This document shows, one piece after another, positions 1 to 9,219 of a stretch of DNA of 64,000 bases. Position 1 is the first letter of the stretch; every line of letters begins with the position of its first letter. Source of the DNA: Paenibacillus thiaminolyticus (GTDB lineage: Bacteria > Bacillota > Bacilli > Paenibacillales > Paenibacillaceae); the NCBI RefSeq assembly GCF_007066085.1, contig NZ_CP041405.1:5279001-5343000 (forward strand), given 5' to 3'. The position numbers were made by a program, and so were the translations under genes. The notes below the pieces were generated by a model. It was given only the letters and a program-made list of their open reading frames with translations. It had not been told where the DNA came from and made no database searches.

Positions 1-1127
1 CGTTATTTTTTTCCGTGTTCTCTATGCTTACGGCTGTGGCATGGAATCCGGTCATCCTCGGAATCTTCCGCTTCTTGACCGGCATGGGAGTATCCGCGGC
101 CCTGATCAATTCGAGCACATATATTAGCGAGTTTTTCCCTTCCGTTTCCCGAGGCAAATTTCAGGGCATCGCACTCGTCGTCGGCTTGCTGGGCATTCCG
201 GTCACCGGCTGGATTTCAACCTTGCTTATCGGGTTAGGCCCCTTCGGCTGGAAATTCGTCTTCATCTGGGGCGGAATGGGGATCGTAGGTGTATGGTTCC
301 TGCGCCATCTTCATGAAATTCCGCGTTGGCATGTATCCCGGGGAGAAACGGAAAAAGCGGAGGCGATCGTCCGGCAGGTGGAAGAGCAGGCGCTCCGCGA
401 AAAAGGAGAACTGCCTCCCGTTCCCGAGCCAGCTTATCGGCCCCAAGCGCATATGGCAGCCAAGGGCTACCGCGAATTGTTCAAGGGAAAATACCGCCAC
501 CGGACGCTCATCCTGGCTATGGCTTGGATTTTCCAGACACTCGGCTTCTACGGATTCGGCTCCTGGGTTCCGACGCTGCTCGTTCAGAACGGAATTATGC
601 TCGATAAATCACTGCTGTATAGCACGTTGATTACGATCGGTGCTCCGCTCGGAGCTTTGCTTGGCGCGATGATCTCCGACCGCTTTGAACGGAAGTGGAA
701 TTTGGTCGCTTCATCGCTCTTTATCGCAATATCCGTATTCTTTTATGGCATGACGGTCAATCCGCTGTTCCTTATCGCGTTCGGCTTTCTCGTGAATCTA
801 ATCGAGCGAACCTATTCCTCCAACCTTTACACCTATACGTCTGAAATGTATCCGACATCGATTCGCGGAACGGGCTATGGGCTAACGTACGGCTTGGGGA
901 GGTTCTCCAATGTGCTTGGGCCGATGCTGATCAGCTTGCTGCTGCTCGAGTTCGGAAGCTTCAGCGTCTTCGCGTTCATCTCGCTCTGCTGGGTCGGCTC
1001 AGCAATCGCCTTGAGCTTCGGTCCCGCCACCAACCGGCGCAGCCTGGATGACTTCGAGAGCGGCGAGGATGAGATCAGACCATTCGAGCGAACCCGGGCG
1101 ATGACGGCGATGGCCAAGAACGATTGA
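1..1127 (+). CDS. MFS transporter, N-terminus outside the window
   Basis: This is a major facilitator carrier in the cytoplasmic membrane. The reading frame (third frame of the window) is open at the left edge, so the true start and the first one or two membrane segments are missing. What remains is about 370 residues with repeated hydrophobic helices. A cytoplasmic loop containing EIPRW lies in the middle and resembles the loop that follows TM6 in sugar/aromatic-acid type MFS proteins. The C-terminal tail is short and charged. It sits next to a CcpC-like LysR regulator and a PrpF-family isomerase, so I infer a carboxylate substrate, possibly a tricarboxylate or an aromatic-derived acid. The family assignment is solid; the substrate is a guess from context. 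Confidence 0.8.
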   Translation, partial: LFFSVFSMLTAVAWNPVILGIFRFLTGMGVSAALINSSTYISEFFPSVSRGKFQGIALVVGLLGIPVTGWISTLLIGLGPFGWKFVFIWGGMGIVGVWFLRHLHEIPRWHVSRGETEKAEAIVRQVEEQALREKGELPPVPEPAYRPQAHMAAKGYRELFKGKYRHRTLILAMAWIFQTLGFYGFGSWVPTLLVQNGIMLDKSLLYSTLITIGAPLGALLGAMISDRFERKWNLVASSLFIAISVFFYGMTVNPLFLIAFGFLVNLIERTYSSNLYTYTSEMYPTSIRGTGYGLTYGLGRFSNVLGPMLISLLLLEFGSFSVFAFISLCWVGSAIALSFGPATNRRSLDDFESGEDEIRPFERTRAMTAMAKND

Positions 1128-1173
1128 GCAATAAGCAAAGAGAAGAAGATAGAGAGACCGCGATGGTCTCGCT

Positions 1174-2055
1174 CTATCTTCTTTTTGGCGTTTCCAAGTC
1201 TCTATTTTTCATAAAATCCACGAATTCCTTAATGAGCGTCAAGTTAAGCGACTCTTTCCGATAAATCATCCACGATTTCCGTTTCCATGGCTCGCCGTGC
1301 TGTGTGGTCAAATTAATTTTGTATAAATCCTCTTGACCGCCGAGCACGATCGTCGGCAATATGGCATATCCGAGCCCGTTCAACACCATTTCTTTGCCGG
1401 TCTCCATCTTATCCACCTTCATCGCGATGTTCGGGGGCAGCGAATACCGCTCCTTCCACCAGAGGTCGATCGTATTTTGCAGGGAAGGCTCCGTCTTATA
1501 ATTGATTCGCGGGAGGCTGGGCAGGTCCTGAAGACGAATTTCGTGCTTGGAGACGATACAAATATTCTCCTCCATCATTAAATGCTTCTCGTCCGGCCAA
1601 TCGTAATCGCCCCGAATCATGCCGATATGGACATGCTGGCTGTAGACGGAATGAACGAGATTCGAGCTCCAGTCCGTCATGACCCTCACTTCCACATCCG
1701 GGTACTGCTCCAGGAATTGCTTGAGAATGGAGGGGAGAATATAAGTCGCAATATTGCTGGCTACGCCCAAACGAAGGATTCCCGTGACCTTATTATCCAT
1801 ATTTCGCAGAAATTCTTTCGTCTGGCGAAGCTGCAGGCGCATATCTTTGGCGTACTTGACGAGATGCTCCCCCTGAGGCGTGAATTGAATGCCCCTTCTT
1901 CCCCGGTTGACGATCTTGACGCCGAATTCTTTTTCCAGCTGTTGTATCCGGTACGTTAGCGCGGGCTGTGAAATATAGAGCTTCTCCGCGGCCTTGGTAA
2001 TATTCTGCTCATGGTGCAGCGTCTCCAAAATGATCCAATCTTTCTCCTCCATCAT
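1174..2055 (-). CDS. LysR-family regulator, CcpC-like
   Basis: This is a LysR-type transcription factor of about 293 residues. The N-terminal winged helix-turn-helix (about residues 1-60) contains the family pattern ITKAAEKLYISQPALTYRIQ, followed by a linker helix and a substrate-binding domain. As I recall Bacillus CcpC, the citrate-responsive regulator of the TCA branch, this protein shares several of its effector-domain features: a WSS segment, VHIGMIRG, and GLGYAILP near the end. It is divergent from the PrpF gene, with about 138 bases between them, and convergent with the MFS gene. The simplest inference is that it senses a tricarboxylate and controls its neighbours. The start may be either of two adjacent ATG codons. 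Confidence 0.85.
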   Translation of the reverse strand: MMEEKDWIILETLHHEQNITKAAEKLYISQPALTYRIQQLEKEFGVKIVNRGRRGIQFTPQGEHLVKYAKDMRLQLRQTKEFLRNMDNKVTGILRLGVASNIATYILPSILKQFLEQYPDVEVRVMTDWSSNLVHSVYSQHVHIGMIRGDYDWPDEKHLMMEENICIVSKHEIRLQDLPSLPRINYKTEPSLQNTIDLWWKERYSLPPNIAMKVDKMETGKEMVLNGLGYAILPTIVLGGQEDLYKINLTTQHGEPWKRKSWMIYRKESLNLTLIKEFVDFMKNRDLETPKRR

Positions 2056-2071
2056 ATCCTCCTCGCTTCAG

Positions 2072-2111
2072 ATATCGAAAAAAATTATCGAAAACAATAA
2101 AAGTTCGATAT
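2072..2111. promoter_or_regulatory. Candidate LysR operator between regulator and PrpF gene
   Basis: ATATCGAA (2072-2079) and TTCGATAT (2104-2111) form a perfect 8-bp inverted repeat with 24 bp between the arms. A further ATCGAA lies in between, near 2087-2092. The stretch is AT-rich and occupies the space shared by the two divergent genes, where LysR proteins usually bind. This is a positional inference; no consensus for this regulator is known to me. Confidence 0.4.
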
Positions 2112-2193
2112 TTTATTTATTGCAAATACAGTAATACACTGAAATTAAAAAGTCAATGAATCGAATGCAGCGATAGATAAGGAGTGAGGGGTC

Positions 2194-3360
2194 ATGTATG
2201 GCTTCGGACAAGTGGTCGGCATACCGGCCGTGATGATGCGGGGAGGGACAAGCAAAGGGCTCGTATTGCGGACATGCGATCTCCCGTCAGATGGCGCGCT
2301 GCGGGATCAGGTCATTTTGCGCATGTTCGGAAGCCCGGACAGCAATCAGATCGACGGGCTGGGAGGGGGGAGCAGTCTGACCAGCAAGCTGGCCCTGATC
2401 GGCCCTCCTTCTCATCCGGAGGCGCATATCGATTATACCTTCGGGCAAGTCAGCCTTGACAAGAACGTCATCGATTATAAAGTCACTTGCGGGAATCTGA
2501 CGGCTGCGGTCGGGCTGTATGCCGCGGAAGAAGGTTACGTCCCCATGACTGAACCGATTACGGAAGTGAAGATATACAATACCAATACCGATAAACTGAT
2601 TATTGCCGAAATTCCGGTGAAGAACGGGGCCATTCAATATGAAGGCCAGTTCTCGATCGCCGGCGTTCCGGGCGAATCGTCCAAGATTATGCTGAATTTT
2701 TCCGATGCGGGCGGGACGTTTACGCAAAAAACGCTGCCGACAGGAAATGTCGTCGATACGGTGCAAGCGGGTGACGGGCGGCGGATGGAGATCAGTATCG
2801 TTGACTGCGTCAACACGATTGTCTTTGTCAACGCGCGGGATGTCGGGCTTACGGGCACGGAGCTTCGGGCGGACATTAACGGCAATGCGGCGCTGCTGGA
2901 CACGCTGGAGCAGATTCGTGTCGAGGGCGGCATTCTTGCCGGGCTAATCCGGCCGGACGAACCAGTCGGCCCGGGAACCCATTCCCTCCCCAAGATCGTT
3001 ATCGTCGCGGAGCCGGCCGATTACGTCACGTCGGCGAAGGAGCCGATACGCGCGGCGGATATCGACATTTTATCGCGCTATATTTCGATGGGGGGCCTTC
3101 ATAGGGCCCATGCTGTCGGCGGAGCGTTGGCGCTTGCGGCCGCCTGCCAAATACCGGGGACGATCCCCAACCGGTTGACGGCGTCACCGGGTTCGGCCGT
3201 GCGCATCGGGCACCCGTCCGGCACGATGTATGCGGAAGCCGCCGTCGCCAGGACACCATCGGATTGGCTGGTCATGCGAGCGGCTTGCGGCCGAACCGCC
3301 CGCAGGCTAATGGCCGGCGACGCCTATATTCCGGCAGCTGTGCTGTCTGCCCCTAACTAA
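2194..3360 (+). CDS. PrpF-family isomerase / tautomerase
   Basis: This is a 388-residue protein of the PrpF family, whose members move double bonds in tricarboxylates (2-methylaconitate isomerase, and GalD-type 4-oxalomesaconate tautomerase). The family signature MMRGGTSKG lies near residue 13, and TCGNLTAAVG near residue 100 carries the conserved cysteine region. The length is normal for the family. AAGGAG lies about ten bases before the ATG. There is no adjacent AcnD-type dehydratase as in the 2-methylcitrate pathway, so I do not call it PrpF proper. With a CcpC-like regulator and an MFS carrier beside it, uptake and isomerisation of an unsaturated tricarboxylate is plausible. The exact substrate is unknown. 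Confidence 0.8.
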   Translation: MYGFGQVVGIPAVMMRGGTSKGLVLRTCDLPSDGALRDQVILRMFGSPDSNQIDGLGGGSSLTSKLALIGPPSHPEAHIDYTFGQVSLDKNVIDYKVTCGNLTAAVGLYAAEEGYVPMTEPITEVKIYNTNTDKLIIAEIPVKNGAIQYEGQFSIAGVPGESSKIMLNFSDAGGTFTQKTLPTGNVVDTVQAGDGRRMEISIVDCVNTIVFVNARDVGLTGTELRADINGNAALLDTLEQIRVEGGILAGLIRPDEPVGPGTHSLPKIVIVAEPADYVTSAKEPIRAADIDILSRYISMGGLHRAHAVGGALALAAACQIPGTIPNRLTASPGSAVRIGHPSGTMYAEAAVARTPSDWLVMRAACGRTARRLMAGDAYIPAAVLSAPN

Positions 3361-3435
3361 GCGTCCTGTCCGCGAATCGAGAGGCAGCATGAGGAGCGGG
3401 CGCTGGCTTCAGGAGCATAGGCATGAAATGCAAAA

Positions 3436-3464
3436 ACCGGGAAGCCCCCTGCGGGCTTCCCGGT
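3436..3464 (-). terminator. Intrinsic terminator, hemQ side
   Basis: A perfect 12-bp stem (ACCGGGAAGCCC and its complement) has a 5-nt loop. On the minus strand it is followed by a run of five T, so it fits termination of hemQ. On the plus strand only a weak T-rich stretch follows, so any effect on the PrpF gene would be partial. Confidence 0.8.
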
Positions 3465-3493
3465 CTGTGCTTCTACGGCTAGCGTAGAGAACG

Positions 3494-4246
3494 CTATACC
3501 TTCATGATATCGTTCAGCTTCTCCGGCGTGAGCAGGTTCCCGACGTAGAAGGAGCCGAACTCGCCGAAGCGGGCGCTCACTTCATCGAAGCGCATCTCAT
3601 AGACGAGCTTCTTGAATTGCAGCGCGTCGTCGCTGAACAGCGTCACGCCCCATTCCCAATCGTCCAGGCCGACGGAGCCGGTAATGATCTGCTTCACCTT
3701 CCCGGCATAGCTGCGGCCGATCATGCCGTGGCTGCGCATCATGGCGCGGCGATCATCCATGGACAGCATGTACCAGTTGTCGGAGAGATCGCGCTTCTTG
3801 TTCATCGGATAGAAGCAGATATGCTTGCTCTTCGGCAGCGCCGGCTTCAGGCGGGCCGCCACTTCCGGATTGTCCATCGGATCGCCGGTCGCCCCCTGCT
3901 TCGCCATATAATTGCTCAGCTCGACAATGCTCACGTACGAGTAAGTTGGAATCGTATATTGTGCGAAGGAGGTTTTGTTGAAGGCATGCTCCATCGCGTT
4001 CAATTCTTCCAAGGTCTCGCGCAGATGGAATTGAACGAGATCGGCTTTCTGCCCGACGATGCTGTATACGGCGGTGCTTCCCTGCTTCTCTTCTTCCGCC
4101 TTGGTCCAATCGGACCAGAGCGATTGCAGCTCGTCCAGCGCATGCGCCCGCTCCTCGTCATCCGCCTTGTTCCACTTCGTCCAGTCGATTAAGCGAAAAT
4201 CATGGAGCGCATACCAGCCTTCCAATGTTAATGCGGCTTCATTCAT
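3494..4246 (-). CDS. hemQ: Coproheme decarboxylase HemQ (ChdC)
   Basis: This protein of about 250 residues belongs to the chlorite dismutase-like family. In Gram-positive bacteria HemQ carries out the last step of the coproporphyrin-dependent heme pathway, the oxidative decarboxylation of Fe-coproporphyrin III to heme b in the cytoplasm. The N-terminus [16 protein letters not shown] matches what I know of the Bacillus protein, and the [12 protein letters not shown] region lies mid-protein as expected. The ATG at 4246 is preceded by TGGAGG at good spacing. A longer frame reaches 4291 but adds 15 residues without a better ribosome site. It stands alone, with a terminator at 3436-3464. Confidence 0.9.
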   Translation of the reverse strand: MNEAALTLEGWYALHDFRLIDWTKWNKADDEERAHALDELQSLWSDWTKAEEEKQGSTAVYSIVGQKADLVQFHLRETLEELNAMEHAFNKTSFAQYTIPTYSYVSIVELSNYMAKQGATGDPMDNPEVAARLKPALPKSKHICFYPMNKKRDLSDNWYMLSMDDRRAMMRSHGMIGRSYAGKVKQIITGSVGLDDWEWGVTLFSDDALQFKKLVYEMRFDEVSARFGEFGSFYVGNLLTPEKLNDIMKV

Positions 4247-4458
4247 GTCGTGAACCTCCAATGCTTTATTATATGAAGATGTCTTCATCATCGAACATAC
4301 ACAAGGCCATTGTAGCTTATCTGTCAGCCCAGGAGCAACGTGGAGGTGATAAATGTCACTGAATGTTCGTTGATTTTTGGCTTCTGTGCCAGTACACTAA
4401 TACTAATCAAGGCAAATTAGTGAATTTTGGATATGCGGCAGGCCGTCGGAGTATCCAT

Positions 4459-4788
4459 ATGGAGATAGGTTACAGGGGGATGATGATAGACATGATGGGA
4501 TGGATTATGGTCATCATTTTGATGATGCTGTTCTTCGTCATGATGTTCGGGATCGGGTTTATTTTGAACATGCTGATGAAGACGACCTGGTTCCCAATCG
4601 GATTTTATATCGTTATTGTGCTGCCGGCGACCATTTGGATGCTGTGGAAGAGCGATCTGTCCTTCATCGGCAATATCGGAAGCTACGGTCTTGTCGATTA
4701 CTTGACAGCATTGGCGGGATTGGCCGGGGCCTTCATCAGCGGCAAGACGATTGATTTGCTTCGCAAGAGCGGCTACAAAATGTTTTGA
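4459..4788 (+). CDS. YuiB-like small membrane protein
   Basis: This is a small integral membrane protein of about 109 residues with three or four predicted hydrophobic segments. The methionine-rich stretch containing LFFVMMFGIGFILNMLMK, the ISGKTIDLLRKSGYKMF ending and the length all resemble Bacillus YuiB, a conserved protein of unknown function. The ATG at 4459 has GGAG seven bases upstream. Further ATGs at 4480, 4483, 4492 and 4495 are possible starts, with an AGGGGG before them. A strong terminator follows immediately. No function can be read from the sequence. Confidence 0.7.
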   Translation: MEIGYRGMMIDMMGWIMVIILMMLFFVMMFGIGFILNMLMKTTWFPIGFYIVIVLPATIWMLWKSDLSFIGNIGSYGLVDYLTALAGLAGAFISGKTIDLLRKSGYKMF

Positions 4789-4800
4789 TAAGGTGTGATG

Positions 4801-4829
4801 GGCGTGGACCAGGGGGTCCGCGCCTTTTT
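4801..4829 (+). terminator. Intrinsic terminator after the yuiB-like gene
   Basis: A 10-bp stem GGCGTGGACC / GGTCCGCGCC with one T-G pair and an AGGG loop is followed directly by CTTTTT-type sequence (five T at 4825-4829). Confidence 0.85.
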
Positions 4830-5017
4830 GGATCGGAATGGAGCCGCGAAGATGCGAAGCGAAGAGGTGCGGGTGCGGAGCGCAGAATCGCGCGGGTGCG
4901 AATGCCGGGGTGCAAGCGTAGCGGTGGCCGGGGATGTCCACCGAAGAGTGCAGGGCTGGCGGCACTGCCACAGGCTTTATGAGGCTCATAGAGCGCCGGA
5001 TAAGACACAAATGGCAA

Positions 5018-5203
5018 AAATCCTGCAAAAGCGCAGTAATTTTTTTACTTATGGAGAAAAATTAAGGATATTACTGCAAAAGTGCAGGAATTTGTTTCTC
5101 TTGTTCCAATAGAGCCCCTTATCAGCCGAAATTGATGTATATTTGCAGGATCTTCTATTTCGAATAAGCGCCTCGGTGAGAATACTGCATTTCTGCATTA
5201 TTT
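5018..5203 (+). repeat. 186-bp dispersed intergenic element, copy A
   Basis: Four related 24-27-nt units start near 5018, 5067, 5129 and 5180. Each resembles AATCCTGCAAANNTGCAG followed by AATTT, an imperfect palindrome around CTGCA/TGCAG. Start-to-start spacings are 49, 62 and 51. The same four-unit layout and the same total length of 186 bp recur at 33111 and 57288. The third unit is distinct in all copies (TTGATG then TTTGCAG). It is non-coding and lies downstream of a gene terminator. Confidence 0.75.
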
Positions 5204-5304
5204 CCATAGAACCGGAATGACAGAAAGCTCGGCCTTCCAGCGGGGCTCAGCAAAATAACAAGCGCAATCCGTTGAGGGAAGCAGGAACGTATATTTCTCC
5301 GCAC

Positions 5305-5634
5305 GCATTTCCTCTCAAAGCAGATATCTTCAAACTAGCTATCTCCAAAGTCGCGCTCTTCAAAGCAGTTATCCCCGAACTAGCTATCTCCAAAGCTGTA
5401 ATCTTCAAAACAGTTACTCCGAAATAGCTATCTCTAGAGCACCTATCACTAATGAAACAAACTCCAAAGCACCTATCTCAAATGCATTAATCTCCATTGC
5501 CGTTATCTCGAAAGCGGCAATCTTTAAAAGTAGTTATCTTTCATGCAGCAATCTACAAAGTAGTAATTTTCAGAGTGATAATCTTCAGAGTTGATCTCTT
5601 CGAATTTACTCTCTTCAAATTTATTCTCTTCAAA
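5305..5634 (+). repeat. Array of about 22 degenerate 15-bp units
   Basis: The stretch holds about 22 consecutive units close to GCAGTTATCTCCAAA. Clear examples start at 5320, 5335, 5350, 5365, 5380, 5395, 5469, 5484, 5499 and 5514. The period stays at 15, with one unit of 14 near 5455 that is compensated near 5529-5543. In frame 1 it reads as five-residue repeats such as ADIFK, AVIFK, AAIYK and VVIFR. In another frame, parts read SNFQS and DNLQS. In-frame stops interrupt it, at 5425 for example. It could be a decayed pentapeptide-repeat gene or a purely DNA-level array. Confidence 0.7.
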
Positions 5635-5910
5635 GTCTCTCCCCCAATGATCGTTCCTCTCCAGCGTCGTTATCCTGAAAATAGAATAGTATCCCTGTGT
5701 GTAGATATTTATCCTTGTAGCCGGCCCGCTAGGGTGCTTTATTGGAATGTATAGAGCTCCTGGGAATATTTTGCTCGGTCCTGGTCCGTGGTGACAGAGG
5801 CTGCAGCGGCCAGGAGGGAACGAAGCTGGGGGTGATGCTGTAGAAACGGCGACGTTGGCCTTCCCGAAGGCTTGATTCATGCTGATAACAAAAAGGAGGA
5901 ATGTAATGAA

Positions 5911-8900
5911 ATGAGGGCAGCGAACCGCAAAGCACTGGTTTGTCTCTTTGTCATCGCCTTGGTTTGTTCCGTCTTCCCGGCAAGCGTATTTGCGGCCCCG
6001 GCATGGGCGCCGAATACCGATTATCGGGTCGGCGATGTCGTCACCTACGGCGGCACCGACTACAAATGCATCCAGCCGCACACTTCACTGAACGGATGGG
6101 AGCCGCCGAACGCGCCGGCGCTGTGGATGCCGCAAGCAGGCCCCGGGCCGGAGCCGGAACCGGAGCCGGATACCGAGCCGCCGGCGGCGCCGGCGAATCT
6201 GGCCGTCACCGGCTTCACGTCCACGGCCGTGTCGCTTAGCTGGAGCGCAGCGAGCGATAATGTCGGTGTCACCGGCTACGAGGTGTACCGGAACGGAACG
6301 CTCGCGGGAACGACCGCGATCACGTCGTATACCGTGACGGGACTGACGCCGGATACGTCGTATTCGTTCGCCGTGAAGGCGAAGGATGCGGCGGGCAATG
6401 CTTCCGCATCGAGTGCGGCCGTGACCGTCACTACCGCACCGGGAGGACCGGACCCGAATCCGGCCCCCGGCAAGCTGCTGATCGGCTATTGGCATAATTT
6501 CGACAATGGCTCGACCGCCCTGAAGCTGCGCGATGTATCGCCGCAGTATGACGTCATTCATGTCGCCTTCGCCGAGACCGTGGGGAGAGACCACTCGACC
6601 TTAAGCTTCACGCCGTACAACGTCACGGTCGCGGAATTCCGGTCGGATGTCGCTTACTTGCACAGCCAGGGGAAAAAGGTGCTGATTTCCATCGGCGGGC
6701 AGAACGGCTCGGTTGAGCTTCACAGCAATCAGGATGTCCAAAATTTCGTAAATTCATTGGCAAGCATTATCCAGACCTATGGATTTGACGGATTGGATAT
6801 CGATTTGGAGGGCGGTTCCGTCTCGCTGGGCGCCGGGGACACGGATTACCGCCATCCGACGACGCCGAAAATCGTCAATCTCATCGCCGCGGTCCGGCAG
6901 CTCAGCGATCGCGTCGGCCCGGGCTTCATGCTGACGATGGCGCCGGAGACTGCTTACGTCCAGGGCGGCATCGTCGCCTACGCCGGTCCATGGGGCGCCT
7001 ACCTGCCCGTCATTCACGGGCTGCGTGACAAGCTGGACTTCATTCATGTCCAGCATTATAACGCCGGCGGCAACGAGGCGTTGGACGGCCGGGTCTATAC
7101 ACAGGGGACGGCCGATTTCCAGGTTGCTATGGCGGAAATGCTGCTGCGGGGCTTCCCGATCGGACGCAACCCGAACAATCTGTTCCAGCCGCTGCGGGAA
7201 GAACAGGTCGCGATCGGCCTCCCGGCGGTGCCTAGCGCTGCGCCTTCGGGCGGCTACACCTCAGGGGCGGATATCGCGAAGGCTCTCCGCTATATTGTGA
7301 AGGGCACATCCTACGGCGGTACGTATACGCTGCAGCAAGCCGGAGGATATCCGAACTTTCGCGGCGTGATGACATGGTCGGTCAATTGGGACGCCACGAG
7401 CGGCTATGCCTTTGCCAATCAGGTACGGTCGGCCCTCGGCGGATTAAGCAGCGCCGCCGGCCTTGCCGCTGGCCCGGAACAGGCGGTCCGCATCCTGTCG
7501 GCGCCGCCAGCAGTCGCTGAAGCGTCGCTGCCAGCAGTGGCCGAAGCGCCGCTCCCAGCCGCCGCTGAACCGTCGCCGCCAGCAGCCGCCGAAGCGCTGC
7601 CGGCTGCTGACGTAGCCCTTGCCGCGGCTGCGGCCTGGGCTACGGGAGTGAGTTACGCCGTCAACGATTACGTATCCTATCAAGGGAAGATATACCGCTG
7701 CCGTCAGCCGCATACGTCGCTGGCGGGCTGGGAGCCGCCCAACGTGCCGGCGCTGTGGAGCTACGTCGGCGAGGGAGAAGCGCCGGAGGATAACGAACCT
7801 CCCAGCGCACCGGCCGATCTGAGGCTGATCGGCAAGACGGCGACCAGTGTGTCGCTCGCATGGAGCCCGGCGGCAGACAATATCGGGGTGACCGGATACG
7901 AGGTGTACCGGGATCAGACATTGGCCACGACGACGAGCGGTACAAGCGCGATTGTGACCGGGTTGGCGCCGGAGACGGCGTATTCCTTCACGGTGAAGGC
8001 GAAGGATGCGGCTGGCAATGTCTCCCCTCCCAGCGCTGCCTTGAGCGTGACGACCTCTGCTGCCGGCGGGCCGGCTCCGCTGCCCGGTAAAGTATTGGTC
8101 GGCTACTGGCATAACTTCGTGAACGGCGCGGGCTTTCTTCCGCTGCGTGATGTCTCCACCAATTTCGATGTTATCCATGTCGCGTTTGCTGAACCGGCGG
8201 ACAACAGCGGGAAGATTGAATTCACGCCTTACCAATATACCGATGCCGCCTTCAAGGAAGATGTCGCTTACTTGCAAAGTCTGGGCAAAAAAGTGACTCT
8301 CTCGATCGGCGGCCAGAACGGCCACGTCGAATTGACGACTCCCGCCGCCCGCGACCGGTTCGTCCAATCGGTGATTGCGATTATCGAGAAGTACGGATTT
8401 GACGGATTGGACATTGATTTCGAAGGGCAGTCGCTTTATCTGAACCAAGGGGATACGGACCTCGAGCGCCCGACGACACCTGCGGTTATCCATCTGATTG
8501 ATGCGCTGCGCGCCATTCATGATCATTTCAGAGCGGAGTTCCTGCTGACGATGGCGCCGGAGACATTTTTCGTCCAGGTCGGGTACACGAATTACGGCGC
8601 AGGCCAATGGGGCGGCGATCGGCGCGCCGGGGCATACTTGCCTGTCATCCATGCCTTGCGCGACATCATCGCTTGGGTGCAGGTGCAGCATTACAACTCT
8701 GGACCGGTAACCGGTCTCGACAATCGGTTCTATTCGATGGGCAGCGCCGATTTCCATGTGGCGATGGCCGACATGCTGGTGACGGGCTTCCCGCTCGCCA
8801 AAGATCCGAACCGGCTCTTTCCGGGGCTCCGTCCGGACCAGGTCGTCATCGGCCTGCCGGCTGACAGCCAGGCGGGCAACGGCTATACGAGCGCCGCAGA

Positions 8901-9081
8901 AGTGCATAAAGCGCTCGATTATCTCATCAAGGGGCGAGCGTTCGGGGGCAGCTATTCGCTGCGGAACCCGTCCGGTTATCCAGAGCTCCGCGGCTTGATG
9001 ACGTGGTCGATTAATTGGGACCGCTTCAACCGATTCGGCTTCTCCGATCCGCATCGCGCTTATTTGGACCGGTTGCATTGA
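5911..9081 (+). CDS. Secreted two-module GH18 chitinase
   Basis: This is a 1056-residue exported chitinase that hydrolyses beta-1,4-linked N-acetylglucosamine chains outside the cell. A signal peptide (about 1-28, ending SVFA) is followed by two complete modules in the same order. Module one has a CBM5/12 chitin-binding domain (30-75), FnIII (89-175) and GH18 (186-510). An Ala/Pro/Glu-rich linker (511-573) leads to module two, with CBM5/12 (574-620), FnIII (629-715) and GH18 (725-1050). Each catalytic domain keeps the full DGLDIDxE motif, with the acid at E300 and E838, and a motif around GYWHNF. The ATG at 5911 follows AAAGGAGG; an upstream in-frame start at 5872 would spoil the signal peptide. 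The linker is GC-rich and repetitive. The gene is monocistronic. Confidence 0.92.
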   Translation: MRAANRKALVCLFVIALVCSVFPASVFAAPAWAPNTDYRVGDVVTYGGTDYKCIQPHTSLNGWEPPNAPALWMPQAGPGPEPEPEPDTEPPAAPANLAVTGFTSTAVSLSWSAASDNVGVTGYEVYRNGTLAGTTAITSYTVTGLTPDTSYSFAVKAKDAAGNASASSAAVTVTTAPGGPDPNPAPGKLLIGYWHNFDNGSTALKLRDVSPQYDVIHVAFAETVGRDHSTLSFTPYNVTVAEFRSDVAYLHSQGKKVLISIGGQNGSVELHSNQDVQNFVNSLASIIQTYGFDGLDIDLEGGSVSLGAGDTDYRHPTTPKIVNLIAAVRQLSDRVGPGFMLTMAPETAYVQGGIVAYAGPWGAYLPVIHGLRDKLDFIHVQHYNAGGNEALDGRVYTQGTADFQVAMAEMLLRGFPIGRNPNNLFQPLREEQVAIGLPAVPSAAPSGGYTSGADIAKALRYIVKGTSYGGTYTLQQAGGYPNFRGVMTWSVNWDATSGYAFANQVRSALGGLSSAAGLAAGPEQAVRILSAPPAVAEASLPAVAEAPLPAAAEPSPPAAAEALPAADVALAAAAAWATGVSYAVNDYVSYQGKIYRCRQPHTSLAGWEPPNVPALWSYVGEGEAPEDNEPPSAPADLRLIGKTATSVSLAWSPAADNIGVTGYEVYRDQTLATTTSGTSAIVTGLAPETAYSFTVKAKDAAGNVSPPSAALSVTTSAAGGPAPLPGKVLVGYWHNFVNGAGFLPLRDVSTNFDVIHVAFAEPADNSGKIEFTPYQYTDAAFKEDVAYLQSLGKKVTLSIGGQNGHVELTTPAARDRFVQSVIAIIEKYGFDGLDIDFEGQSLYLNQGDTDLERPTTPAVIHLIDALRAIHDHFRAEFLLTMAPETFFVQVGYTNYGAGQWGGDRRAGAYLPVIHALRDIIAWVQVQHYNSGPVTGLDNRFYSMGSADFHVAMADMLVTGFPLAKDPNRLFPGLRPDQVVIGLPADSQAGNGYTSAAEVHKALDYLIKGRAFGGSYSLRNPSGYPELRGLMTWSINWDRFNRFGFSDPHRAYLDRLH

Positions 9082-9120
9082 TCATCCTCCCCAAGGGGAA
9101 GGTGCGAGCGGAGGGGACTT

Positions 9121-9150
9121 TTGACAGAAGGCGGCTCCATCGCATACAAT
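9121..9150 (+). promoter_or_regulatory. Sigma-A promoter for the ABC-F leader
   Basis: TTGACA (9121-9126), an 18-bp spacer and TACAAT (9145-9150) form a near-consensus vegetative promoter. The expected transcription start is near 9157. Confidence 0.75.
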
Positions 9151-9219
9151 GAAGATATGCATGCCGCAGCGAGACGGGCGGGCATTACATTTCGAAGGAA
9201 AGGGCAAGGTATATCGCCG

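Noticed and set aside
4795..5112. 105-codon plus-strand frame with LLQK-like repeats
   Set aside because: It is read through copy A of the 186-bp element and a terminator; similar pseudo-peptides appear at the other two copies.
7444..9078. 544-codon open frame antisense to the chitinase
   Set aside because: It mirrors the GC-rich chitinase reading frame and has no motif of its own.
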